A stretch of DNA of 64,000 nucleotides from Bathymodiolus brooksi (taxonomy: Eukaryota > Mollusca > Bivalvia > Mytilida > Modiolidae): positions 3,348,001 to 3,412,000 of the forward strand of contig OY804578.1 of NCBI GenBank assembly GCA_963680875.1, in the 5' to 3' direction. The position numbers and the translations under genes were made by a program. Every line of letters starts with the position of its first letter. The first letter of the stretch is position 1. Of this stretch, positions 1 to 10,840 are shown in pieces. A model generated the notes under the pieces. It made no database searches. It saw only the letters and a list, made by a program, of their open reading frames with translations, and was not told where the DNA came from.

Positions 1-3000
1 GTTGTAATCATAAATCTATTATGCTATAATGACCATGGATGTGTTCTCTCTGTTGTAATCATTGTTATAATGACCATGGATATGTTCTCTCTGTTGTAAT
101 CATAAATCTATTATGTTATAATGACCATGGATATGTTCTCTCTGTTGTAATCATAAATCTATTATGCTATAATGACCATGGATATGTTCTCTCTGTTGTA
201 ATCATAAATCTATTATGTTATAATGACCATGGATATGTTCTCTCTGTTGTAATCATAAATCTATTATGCTATAATGACCATGGATATGTTCTCTCTGTTG
301 TAATCATAAATCTATTATGCTATAATGACCATGGATGTGTTCTCTCTGTGGTAATCATTGTTATAATGACCATGGATATGTTCTCTCTGTTGTAATCATA
401 AATCTATTATGTTATAATGGCCATGGATATGTTCTCTCTGTTGTAATCATTGTTATAATGACCATGAATATGTTCTCTCTGTTGTAATCATTGTTATAAT
501 GACCATGGATATGTTCTCTCTGTTGTAATCATAAATCTATTATGTTATAATGACCATGGATATGTTCTCTCTGTTGTAATCATAAATCTATTATGTTATA
601 ATGACCATGGATGTGTTCTCTCTGTTGTAATCATTGTTATAATGACCATGGATATGTTCTCTCTGTTGTAATCATAAATCTATTATGTGATAATGACCAT
701 GGATATGTTCTCTCTGTTGTAATCATAAATCTATTATGCTATAATGACCATGGATGTGTTCTCTCTGTTGTAATCATAAATCTATTATGCTATAATTACC
801 ATGGATATGTTATCTCTGTTGTAATCATAAATCTATTATGTTATAATGACCATGGATATGTTCTCTCTGTTGTAATCATAAATCTATTATGTTATAATGA
901 CCATGGATATGTTCTCTCTGTTGTAATCATTGTTATACTGACCATGGATATGTTCTCTCTGTTGTAATCATAAATCTATTATGCTATAATGACCATGGAT
1001 ATGTTCTCTCTGTTGTAATCATAAATCTATTATGTTATAATGACCATGGATATGTTCTCTCTGTTGTAATCATAAATCTATTATGCTATAATGACCATGG
1101 ATATGTTCTCTCTGTTGTAATCATAAATCTATTATGTGATAATGACCATGGATGTGTTCTCTCTGTTGTAATCATTGTTATAATGACCATGGATATGTTC
1201 TCTCTGTTGTAATCATAAATCGATTATGTTATAATGACCATGGATATGTTCTCTCTGTTGTAATCATAAATATATTATGCTATAATGACCATGGATATGT
1301 TCTCTCTGTTGTAATCATAAATCTATTATGCTATAATGACCATGGATATGTTCTCTCTGTTGTAATCATAAATCTATTATGTTATAATGACCATGGATAT
1401 GTTCTCTCTGTTGTAATCATAAATTTATTATGTTATAATGACCATGGATATGTTCTCTCTGTTGTAATCATAAATCTATTATGCTATAATGACCATGGAT
1501 GTGTTTTCTCTGTTGTAATCATAAATCTATTATGCTATAATGACCATGGATATGTTATCTCTGTTGTAATCATAAATCTATTATGTTATAATGACCATGG
1601 ATATGTTCTCTCTGTTGTAATCATAAATCTATTATGTTATAATGACCATGGATATGTTCTCTCTGTTGTAATCATAAATCTATTATGTTATAATGACCAT
1701 GGATGTGTTCTCTCTGTTGTAATCATTGTTATAATGACCATGGATATGTTCTCTCTGTTGTAATCATAAATCGATTATGTTATAATGACCATGGATATGT
1801 TCTCTCTGTTGTAATCATAAATCTATTATGCTATAATGACCATGGATATGTTCTCTCTGTTGTAATCATAAATCTATTATGCTATAATGACCATGGATAT
1901 GTTCTCTCTGTTGTAATCATAAATCTATTATGTTATAATGACCATGGATATGTTCTCTCTGTTGTAATCATAAATTTATTATGTTATAATGACCATGGAT
2001 ATGTTCTCTCTGTTGTAATCATAAATCTATTATGCTATAATGACCATGGATGTGTTTTCTCTGTTGTAATCATAAATCTATTATGCTATAATGACCATGG
2101 ATATGTTATCTCTGTTGTAATCATAAATCTATTATGTTATAATGACCATGGATATGTTCTCTCTGTTTTAATCATAAATCTATTATGCTATAATGACCAT
2201 GGATATGTTCTCTCTGTGGTAATCATAAATCTATTATGCTATAATGACCATGGATATGTTCTCTCTGTTGTAATCATAAATCTATTATGCTATAATTACC
2301 ATGGATATGTTCTCTCTGTTGTAATCATAAATCTATTATGCTATAATGACCATGGATGTGTTCTCTCTGTTGTTATCATAAATCTATTATGCTATAATGA
2401 CCATGGATATGTTCTCTCTGTTGTAATCATAAATCTATTATGTTATAATGACCATGGATATGTTCTCTCTGTTGTAATCATAAATCTATTATGTTATAAT
2501 GACCATGGATATGTTCTCTCTGTTGTAATCATAAATCTATTATGCTATAATGACATGGATATGTTCTCTCTGTTGTAATCATAAATCTATTATGCTATAA
2601 TGACCATGGATGTGTTCTCTCTGTTGTAATCATTGTTATACTGACCATGGATATGTTCTCTCTGTTGTAATCATAAATCTATTATGCTATAATGACCATG
2701 GATATGTTCTCTCTGTTGTAATCATAAATCTATTATGTTATAATGACCATGGATATGTTTTCTCTGTTGTAATCATAAATCTATTATGCTATAATGACCA
2801 TGGATATGTTCTCTCTGTTGTAATCATAAATCTATTATGTGATAATGACCATGGATGTGTTCTCTCTGTTGTAATCATTGTTATAATGACCATGGATATG
2901 TTCTCTCTGTTGTAATCATAAATCGATTATGTTATAATGACCATGGATATGTTCTCTCTGTTGTAATCATAAATCTATTATGCTATAATGACCATGGATA

Positions 3001-4283
3001 TGTTCTCTCTGTTGTAATCATAATCTATTATGCTATAATGACCATGGATATGTTCTCTCTGTTGTAATCATAAATCTATTATGTTATAATGACCATGGAT
3101 ATGTTCTCTCTGTTGTAATCATAAATTTATTATGTTATAATGACCATGGATATGTTCTCTCTGTTGTAATCATAAATCTATTATGCTATAATGACCATGG
3201 ATGTGTTTTCTCTGTTGTAATCATAAATCTATTATGCTATAATGACCATGGATATGTTATCTCTGTTGTAATCATAAATCTATTATGTTATAATGACCAT
3301 GGATATGTTCTCTCTGTTGTAATCATAAATCTATTATGTTATAATGACCATGGATATGTTCTCTCTGTTGTAATCATAAATCTATTATGTCATAATGACC
3401 ATGGATGTGTTCTCTCTGTTGTAATCATTGTTATAATGACCATGGATATGTTCTCTCTGTTGTAATCATAAATCGATTATGTTATAATGACCATGGATAT
3501 GTTCTCTCTGTTGTAATCATAAATCTATTATGCTATAATGACCATGGATATGTTCTCTCTGTTGTAATCATAAATCTATTATGCTATAATGACCATGGAT
3601 ATGTTCTCTCTGTTGTAATCATAAATCTATTATGTTATAATGACCATGGATATGTTCTCTCTGTTGTAATCATAAATTTATTATGTTATAATGACCATGG
3701 ATATGTTCTCTCTGTTGTAATCATAAATCTATTATGCTATAATGACCATGGATGTGTTTTCTCTGTTGTAATCATAAATCTATTATGCTATAATGACCAT
3801 GGATATGTTATCTCTGTTGTAATCATAAATCTATTATGTTATAATGACCATGGATATGTTCTCTCTGTTGTAATCATAAATCTATTATGCTATAATGACC
3901 ATGGATATGTTCTCTCTGTGGTAATCATAAATCTATTATGCTATAATGACCATGGATATGTTCTCTCTGTTGTAATCATAAATCTATTATGTTATAATGA
4001 CCATGGATATGTTCTCTCTGTTGTAATCATAAATCTATTATGCTATAATGACCATGGATGTGTTCTCTCTGTTGTTATCATAAATCTATTATGCTATAAT
4101 GACCATGGATATGTTCTCTCTGTTGTAATCATAAATCTATTATGTTATAATGACCATGGATATGTTCTCTCTGTTGTAATCATAAATCTATTATGTTATA
4201 ATGACCATGGATATGTTCTCTCTGTTGTAATCATAAATCTATTATGTTATAATGACCATGGATATGTTCTCTCTGTTGTAATC
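1..4283. repeat. 51-bp minisatellite with higher-order structure
   Basis: Roughly 84 head-to-tail units of 51 bp (around TTATAATGACCATGGATATG), starting before the window. A shorter variant of 41 bp lacks 10 bp in the middle. Variant units recur in the same order: the unit reading GATGTGTTTTCTC is at 1499, 2050, 3202 and 3753, so 551 bp (ten long units plus one short) acts as a higher-order repeat. Because 51 is 17 codons, all three phases of a unit can stay open and long false ORFs appear. By position it lies in the intron downstream of the last visible LDLa exon, provided the gene continues past the window edge. Confidence 0.95.
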
Positions 4284-4474
4284 ACAATTCCACCCTTTCC
4301 TCAATCATGATATACCAATGAATAATATTACAAGAGAAACAGGAAACAGGAAGTGCTAACCCTTCCATAGCACACACTCGGTTTTTTGGGGTTTGAGTAG
4401 ATCAATCTTTAGTCTTCTGCTTAGTGTTTTGTAAATCATTGTTTGTCTTTTTCTCCTTTTTATTTTGGCCATTA
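4284..4474. other. short spacer between two arrays, nothing recognised
   Basis: A non-repetitive segment of about 190 bp joins the 51-bp array to the 82-bp array. I see no coding module or transposon terminus in it. Confidence 0.5.
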
Positions 4475-5758
4475 CTATGTAATGTTGTATCAAGCCAGGG
4501 GCGGATCCAGGATTTCAAGTTAGGGGGGGGATGCGCAGTTAAAAAAATTGCGCCGAGCGGAGGGAGGCGCGAACATTTTTGGGGAATTTCGTGTGAAAAA
4601 TCACGATTTTACGCCAAAAAATCATATTTTTTCTAATTTTAGGGGGGGGGCGCGCGCCCCCCCATGAATCCGCCCCTGCAAGCCCATCTTACTACAGGTG
4701 AGAACCAAAACTACCATATTTCTGTAAGCTACTAACAAATTATACCATGTAATGTTGTATCAAACACACCTTACTACAGGTGACAACCAAAACCACCAAC
4801 TTTCTGTAAGCTACTAACAAATTATAACATGTAATGTTGTATCAAGCACACCTTACTACAGGTGACAACCAAAACCACCAACTTTCTGTAAGCTACTAAC
4901 AAATTATACCATGTAATGTTGTATCAAACACACCTTACTACAGGTGAAAACCAAAACTACCAACTTTTTGTAATGTACTAACAAATTATACTAGGTAATG
5001 TTGTATCAAGCACACCTTACTACAGGTGACAACCAAAACTAACAACTTTTTGTAATGTACTAACAAATTTTACTATGTAATGTTGTATCAAACACACCTT
5101 ACTACAGGGGACAACCAAAACCACCTACTTTCTGTAAGCTACTAACAAATTATACCATGTAATGTTGTATCAAACACATTATACTATGTAATGTTGTATC
5201 AAACACACCTTACTACAGGTGAAAACCAAAACTACCAACTTTTTGTAATGTACTAACAAATTATACTATGTAATGTTGTATCAAGCACACCTTACTACAG
5301 GTGACAATCAAAACTAACAACTTTTTGTAATGTACTAACAAATTTTACTATGTAATGTTGTATCAAACACACCTTACTACAGGGGACAACCAAAACCACC
5401 TACTTTCTGTAAGCTACTAACAAATTATACCATGTAATGTTGTATCAAACACACCTTACTACAGGTGACAACCAAAACTACCAACCTTCTGTAAGTTACT
5501 AACAAATTATAACATGTAATGTTGTATCAAACACACCTTACTACAGGTGAGAACCAAAACCACCAAGTTTCTGTAAGTTACTAACAATTTTTACTATGTA
5601 ATGTTGTATCAAACACACCTTACTACAGGTGACCACCAAAACCACCAACTTTCTGTAAGTTACTAACAAATTATAACATGTGATGTTGTATCAAGCACAC
5701 CTTACTACAGGTGAGAACCAAAACTACCAACTTTCTGTAAGTTACTAACAAATTATAC
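4475..5758. repeat. 82-bp tandem array derived from a SINE body
   Basis: About a dozen units of about 82 bp, for example CTAACAAATTATACCATGTA followed by ATGTTGTATCAAGCACACC. The unit aligns along most of its length with the middle of the SINE at 55555-55795, which reads CTAACAAACTTTATTACATA then ATGTTGTATCGAGTACACC. The array therefore looks like a tandemly amplified SINE segment. It is interrupted by a short MITE (4496-4678) and by a 1.56-kb element (5759-7320), and resumes at 7321. Confidence 0.85.
4496..4678. mobile_element. 183-bp MITE with CAGGGGCGGAT termini
   Basis: The left end CAGGGGCGGATCCA and the reverse complement of the right end, CAGGGGCGGATTCA, form terminal inverted repeats. 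The insertion lies inside an 82-bp array unit and duplicates CAAGC at 4491-4495 and 4679-4683; neighbouring array units show the empty site. It has no coding capacity. The interior has G-runs and C-runs next to the ends. Confidence 0.8.
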
Positions 5759-7320
5759 CATACATGCCAACCCTTATTGTTCCAAAAGCGGTAAGGGGGG
5801 GGAGCTGGAAATTTTTTTGACGAATAGATGCAAAATGGTGCACTCTGAGAGCATTTGGGGTTGAACAACTACCATACAGCTTCTGTCATCTTATATCACA
5901 ATATATGTCTGTAGTTCTTGTTTTGTTTCTCGGTGACGTACTTTCTGTGTTTGTGTTTTCGTAAATCCGGATTAGTCTACGGTTTCTTTAATTGATACCT
6001 CGGTTTTCATAATAAAAAGAAACTCAATATGTGTACCAACTTAATTTTTTTATTAATTGAAAAGGATAATTCAAACATCAATATTTAACTGTCAAATCAA
6101 TTCATGTTTAATGATTGAGAGCTTCATATGTTGCCGATTTGGTTCTTTTAAGAAGGATGGATTCCATTCGTGGCATTCTGTCTTTTTAAACACATTGATT
6201 TTGGTGGTAAGAAGTCCACAAAGAGTGTTCCTAATACCGTGTACATCACTGCATGGCCCTCTTTACCTCTACCCAGCTGACTCTTCATATCGGTGGTAAG
6301 TTTTTTTTTACCATACTGAAGAGGGTCTCACAGTAGGCATTACTGTGCGGAATGAGATCGACATGCTTAACTAATCTACATAATGTAGGATCCATCAGAT
6401 TTCGAGTAGCTGGGTCCTTAAGCTTTTGCATTGATGACCAAAATAGGTCGATACGGTCACCAATCTCATACTAGGGATTAACGTGGATTCCATTGATTGG
6501 TACTAACAAAATTCTGCACACATACAATGCCTCCCTACTCTCAGGTTGAATAATTTGTTCAGGGAGTGCAGAGATGAGTTCAAGCAACGATTGCTGGGAT
6601 ACTGTTTTCCTGTTTAAAGGGTCTATCAAAACAGCATGTTTAATGATAGAATCATTCAGTGGGAATTTATTTTTAATGTACGTCAGACAACCAACATAGA
6701 ACGATCTCACCTCTTTCCTAAATATTGACACTCCGCTAGTACCCTCCATGTTGTTTTTCTGTATGCACTGTATAGCAGAAAACCCTATGAAAAGTTCCTT
6801 ATCCGATTTTTGGATTTCAGAATTTTCCAAGTCCACTGTGACAGCCAAACAATCATCAACTATTGCAGTGGGTATTTACACCCTTTCTAGATGCTTTTAT
6901 GAATGGATAAGATGACGTTCATGACTTTTTAAAAGAGTTGTCATACTGTGGTGTTGTTTTTTTCTTTTCTGGTGTATTAGACATGATTTCATTCATTTGA
7001 AGTTAAAAAATTAGCGCATAGACAACTTTTTCAAATAACAGAGAAAAGAACGTTTTCATTGATTTAACTACTTCACACTTAACCAATGGAAATAACTCTT
7101 ACAAAGTTTGTCATCTATGCATCGTAATTTTAAATGGGACTTCATATTTATTTTTAGGTCGGCAAAAATATTTTGTACAGATTGTCATGATTTTTAATGT
7201 ATAATTTTTTTAGCAGTAATGTTTTACAAAACCGGTAGAATATTATTCAAAATCGGTAGGCGGTAGAACAGATTAAAAATCGGTAGTCTACCGCATAAAT
7301 CGGTAGGGTTGGCAAGTATG
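5759..7320. mobile_element. 1.56-kb DNA transposon with CATAC ends (copy 1)
   Basis: The left end is CATACATGCCAACCCT and the reverse complement of the right end is CATACTTGCCAACCCT. TTATAC is duplicated at 5753-5758 and 7321-7326, and joining the flanks restores a normal 82-bp array unit. Just inside the right end is a palindrome, CGGTAGtCTACCG. A second element at 16902-18026 shares the terminal pattern. The interior holds one short ORF on the minus strand (6471-6848). Confidence 0.85.
6471..6848 (-). pseudogene. transposase-like ORF remnant, 125 codons
   Basis: The only sizeable ORF in the CATAC element. The translation has the phrases VRSFYVGCLTYIKNKFP, HAVLIDP and LLELISALPEQI. This vaguely resembles the C-terminal part of transposase-like proteins that are abundant in invertebrate DNA transposons (hAT-like type), but I cannot assign a family with certainty and no catalytic motif is present. 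The start Met need not be real, and the ORF is far too short for a full transposase, so the element is either decayed or non-autonomous. It could also be a chance ORF in old element sequence. Confidence 0.35.
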
Positions 7321-7400
7321 TTATACTATGTAATGTTGTATTAAACACACCTTACTACAGGTGAGAATCAAAACCACAATTTTTGTGTAAGTTACTAACA
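7321..7400. repeat. last unit of the SINE-derived 82-bp array
   Basis: This continues the 4475-5758 array after the 1.56-kb insertion (TTATACTATGTAATGTTGTA onward). It ends about 28 bp downstream, in gene direction, of the donor of the LDLa exon at 7428-7553. Confidence 0.8.
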
Positions 7401-7427
7401 TTCTAATCTGACTTAAGGTATACTTAC

Positions 7428-7553
7428 TACAATGTAATTCATCACTGCCATCATAACAGTTCTCTATACCATCACAATGTTTATCTTTAGAGATACACTG
7501 CCCACTACGACACACAAACTGGTACCTGTTACACGGAGCAGGTGTTGTTGTAC
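7428..7553 (-). CDS. LRP-like receptor, exon with LDLa module 7
   Basis: A single 126-nt exon of the minus-strand LRP gene, the most 3' one visible. It starts after a pyrimidine-ended acceptor (TGTTTTACAG) and ends at GTAAGTATA, with phase 1 on both sides. It encodes a short Thr/Pro linker (TTTPAP) and one complete LDL-receptor class A module with six cysteines: CNRYQFVC, SGQC, KHCDG, ENC, SDELHC. LDLa modules are calcium-dependent ligand-binding units of extracellular receptors. The acidic residue usually just before the fifth cysteine is Asn here (ENC), which may weaken calcium binding; the SDE triad is intact. An ATG upstream is intronic, so this is not a separate gene. Confidence 0.88.
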
Positions 7554-8084
7554 CTGTAAAACAACACATTGCTTAGCTATTTATTCCAGTGATATTTGCT
7601 TTCATAAGTTACAGTGGTTTCAGAGGAGAATAAATTTTAAATACTTTTCACATAGTGTCCTATGTAATTGTTAAACTTGATCGCACCATTTTTAGAATTC
7701 TAATCCACACAAAATGTGTATAAGAGACCACACAATGATTATTAACGAAGTTTGGATTCAATTTAGTTTTTGGTTTCTAAGAAATATCTTCCCATACAGT
7801 TCTATATTAAAACTTTATCATATGATGGAAGCCATCATGTATTTCCAATCGACTTTATAAACACACATTTGGCAGAGCGCCATTCAAGGAACATTTTTTC
7901 CCCATCTAAAATTGTTGTCAAATGGTTTAGAGAGTTCACATAAGAATACTTTTAATAGGATAATTGATATAATATTAAAATTCAAATCAAAGATAAAGCA
8001 TTAATGATCAGCCATTGTCTATTACCGGATCCTCAACCAAATAAAAACATTCTGATGAGGTTCACCAAAGGAAGGATCATACAA
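7554..8084. other. intron segment without recognised features
   Basis: AT-rich intron between the 7.4-kb LDLa exon and the 60-bp array. I see no module, tandem repeat or transposon end. Confidence 0.5.
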
Positions 8085-9990
8085 ATCTTGTTTCAGACTG
8101 ACGGAGTAGTGTCAAAGTAAAGGCGTTAACGTATGACATCACAAATCTTGTTAGGGCCAGGGTGGCTCAATGAGATAGGTAGTTGGATTACCTAACAACT
8201 CATACAAGCCTATCACCAATACGGCGTGGGATTGCGCCCGGCTTTGTAAATTAAAAAAAGGGTGCACTCAACTCGCAGCCACAAGTGATAAAGTTTACCA
8301 TTTGTTTGCCCATGATCGGTGGTTCTCTCCAGGTACTCCGGCTTCTTCCACCACTAAAACTGGTCACCATGATATAGCTGAAATATTGCTGAAAGTGGCG
8401 TTAAACACCAAAAATCAATCAATCACAAATATCGTTTCAGAAGGACGGAGTAGTGTCAAAGAAAAGGTGTTAATGTATGACATCACAAATCTTGTTCCAG
8501 ACTGACAGAGTAGTGTCAAAGAAAAGGTGTTAATGTATGACATCACAAATCTTGTCCCAGACTGACAGAGTAGTGTCAAAGAAAAGGTGTTAATGTATGA
8601 CATCACAAATCTTGTTCCAGACTGACAGAGTAGTGTCAAAGAAAAGGTGTTAATGTATGACATCACAAATCTTGTCCCAGACTGACAGAGTAGTGTCAAA
8701 GAAAAGGTGTTAATGTATGACATCACAAATCTTGTTCCAGACTGACAGAGTAGTGTTAAAGAAACGGTGTTAATGTATGACATCACAAATCTTGTTCCAG
8801 ACTGACAGAGTAGTGTCAAAGAAAAGGTGTTAAGGTATGACATCACAAATCTTGTTCCAGACTGACAGAGTAGTGTCAAAGAAAAGGTGTTAATGTATGA
8901 CATCACAAATCTTGTTCCAGACTGACAGAGTAGTGTCAAAGAAAAGGTGTTAATGTATGACATCACAAATCTTTTCCCAGATTGACAGAGTAGTGTCAAA
9001 GAAAAGGTGTCAATGTATGACATCACAAATCTTGTTCCAGACTGACAGAGTAGTGTCAAAGAAAAGGTGTTAACGTCTGACATCACAAATCTTGTTCCAG
9101 ACTGACAGAGTAGTGTCAAAGAAAAGGTGTTAAGGTATGACATCACAAATCTTGTTCCAGACTGACAGAGTAGTGTCAAAGAAAAGGTGTTAATGTATGA
9201 CATCACAAATCTTGTTCCAGACTGACAGAGTAGTGTCAAAGAAAAGGTGTTAATGTATGACATCACAAATCTTGTCCCAGATTGACAGAGTAGTGTCAAA
9301 GAAAAGGTGTCAATGTATGACATCACAAATCTTGTTCCAGACTGACAGAGTAGTGTCAAAGAAAAGGTGTTAACGTCTGACATCACAAATCTTGTTCCAG
9401 ACTGACAGAGTAGTGTCAAAGAAACAGTGTTAAGGTCTGACATCACAAATCTTGTTCCAGACTGACAGAGTAGTGTCAAAGAAAAGGTGTTAATGTATGA
9501 CATCACAAATCTTGTTCCAGACTGACAGAGTAGTGTCAAAGAAACAGTGTTAAGGTCTGACATCACAAATCTTGTTCCAGACTGACAGAGTAGTGTCAAA
9601 GAAAAGGTGTTAACGTCTGATATCACAAATCTTGTTCCAGACTGACAGAGTAGTGTCAAAGAAAAGGTGTTAATGTATGACATCACAAATCTTGTTCCAG
9701 ACTGACAGAGTAGTGTCACAGAAAAGGTGTTAACGTATGACATCACAAATCTTGTTCCAGACTGACAGAGTAGTGTTAAAGAAACGGTGTTAACGTATGA
9801 CATCACAAATCTTGTTCCAGAATGACAGAATAGTGTCAAAGAAACGGTGTTAACGTATGACATCACAAATCTTGTTCCAGACTGACAGAGTAGTGTCAAA
9901 GAAATGGTGTTAACGTATGACATCAGAAATCTTGTTCCAGACTGACAGAGTAGTGTCAAAGAAACAGTGTTAACGTCTGACATCACAAAG
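8085..9990. repeat. 60-bp minisatellite, about 27 units, split by a SINE
   Basis: Very regular 60-bp units containing CATCACAAATCTTGTTCCAG and ACTGACAGAGTAGTGTCAAA. One unit lies at 8085-8152 and the rest from 8422, with a SINE between. The unit is exactly 20 codons and has no stop in one minus-strand frame, which yields a spurious 536-codon reading frame. The units are contiguous with no spacers, so this is not a CRISPR. It sits in the intron between the LDLa exons at 10.2 and 7.4 kb. Confidence 0.95.
8153..8421 (+). mobile_element. tRNA-derived SINE with 15-bp target duplication
   Basis: A tRNA-like head (box A-like GGTGGCTCAATGAGATAGGT, box B-like GTGGGATTGCGCCC) is followed by a body with CTCCGGCTTCTTCCACCACT, a CATGATATAGCTGAAATATTG core, and a tail of ATCA repeats. 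It is flanked by ATCACAAATCTTGTT (8138-8152) and ATCACAAATATCGTT (8422-8436), an imperfect 15-bp target duplication within a 60-bp array unit. The same SINE family occurs at about 20.7, 32.8, 43.2, 44.2, 55.6 and 56.0 kb. Confidence 0.88.
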
Positions 9991-10233
9991 GAACGATGAC
10001 GACTATAGACATGATTTGATGTCAATAGCTGACATGGTACAGTGGACCAAAATAAATAACAAGGAAATGGATAAATAATAATACAATGATATAACTTTTA
10101 CATATACCACACAAGATATTGGCCCAAACAGAGTCTCCCACTATAGTCTATAATGAATATATTTATAGTGTCACCCCTCAAATCAGGCACTAATGTTTTC
10201 TCCTATTTATATTTGTTTGATTTGTCCACTTAC

Positions 10234-10386
10234 TGAAGTGACAGTTGAGTTCATCACTGTTGTCACCACAGTCATTAGTATGATCACATCTATCAGTCCA
10301 CCAGACACATCTACCATTGTGACACTGGAACTGCCAGAAATGACACGATCCAGAGATAGTAGTTGGTCTCTCTGTTGTTGTTGTGG
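10234..10386 (-). CDS. LRP-like receptor, exon with LDLa module 6 and Thr-rich linker
   Basis: A 153-nt exon with acceptor TTTTTTTTTCTAG and donor GTAAGTG, phase 1 on both sides. It begins with a Thr-rich linker ([11 protein letters not shown]), probably O-glycosylated by analogy with stalk segments, followed by one LDLa module with all six cysteines and a full acidic site: [29 protein letters not shown]. The usual CDG is CDH here. In gene order it follows the two-module exon at 13.3-13.6 kb. A plus-strand ORF over the same bases is a shadow. The acceptor lies directly against a small tandem repeat (10390-10600). Confidence 0.9.
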
Positions 10387-10389
10387 CTA

Positions 10390-10600
10390 GAAAAAAAAAG
10401 TAGTTTATAGAAAGTAACTTACAAAAAAATAGTAGTTTATAGAAAATAACTTACAAAAGTAACTTACAAAAAATAGTAGTATATAGAAAGTAACTTACAA
10501 AAGTAACTTACAAAAATAGTAGTTTATAGAAAGTAACTTACAAAAGTAACTTACAAAAAATAGTAGTTTATAGAAAGTAACTTACAAAAAGGTTTTAGGT
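10390..10600. repeat. about 45-bp tandem repeat abutting a splice acceptor
   Basis: Four to five imperfect units of TAGTAGTTTATAGAAAGTAA plus CTTACAAAAG. It lies immediately upstream, in gene direction, of the acceptor of the 10.2-kb LDLa exon; the acceptor's own flank (AAGTAGTTTATAG) belongs to the repeat. In gene orientation each unit contains GTAAGTTACTTTCTATAAAC. Confidence 0.85.
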
Positions 10601-10840
10601 TCTCTGCTTCCACAAAGACGAGAAACTGATATCAATTATCTCCATTTTAATATATATTCTAAATTTAAATGTTTTAAGAAGTATCCAACAAGTGTGAAAC
10701 AATTCTGATAAATAAATGTGTTAAATAGCAGTGTTGTACTTTATCATACGGTCACAGCAATGCAGCATCTTATGTCACACAATCACATAAATGTAGTACT
10801 TTATGTCACACAATCAGTTAACCTCATCACTATGGCAACC
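10601..10840. other. intron spacer, nothing recognised
   Basis: Short AT-rich intron sequence between the about 45-bp repeat and the degenerate start of the 41-bp array. A small local duplication around TTATGTCACACAATCA is present. Confidence 0.45.

Noticed and set aside
39..4310. Chain of long ORFs with a 17-residue repeat
   Set aside because: The unit is 51 bp, so any stop-free frame stays open. It is a minisatellite with no signal peptide, domain or independent start.
4475..5758. 82-bp array as a fourth exon-donor array (contains TGTA|GTAAGG, like the donor at 7428)
   Set aside because: The alignment to the SINE at 55.6 kb explains the whole unit. The donor match is only about 9 bp.
8437..9990. 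Possible CRISPR-like regular repeat
   Set aside because: Units are contiguous with no unique spacers, and the genome is animal.
8415..10025. 536-codon minus-strand ORF with a 20-residue repeat
   Set aside because: The 60-bp unit creates the frame. Every unit has its own Met, there is no non-repeat domain, and it lies in the intron between two LDLa exons.
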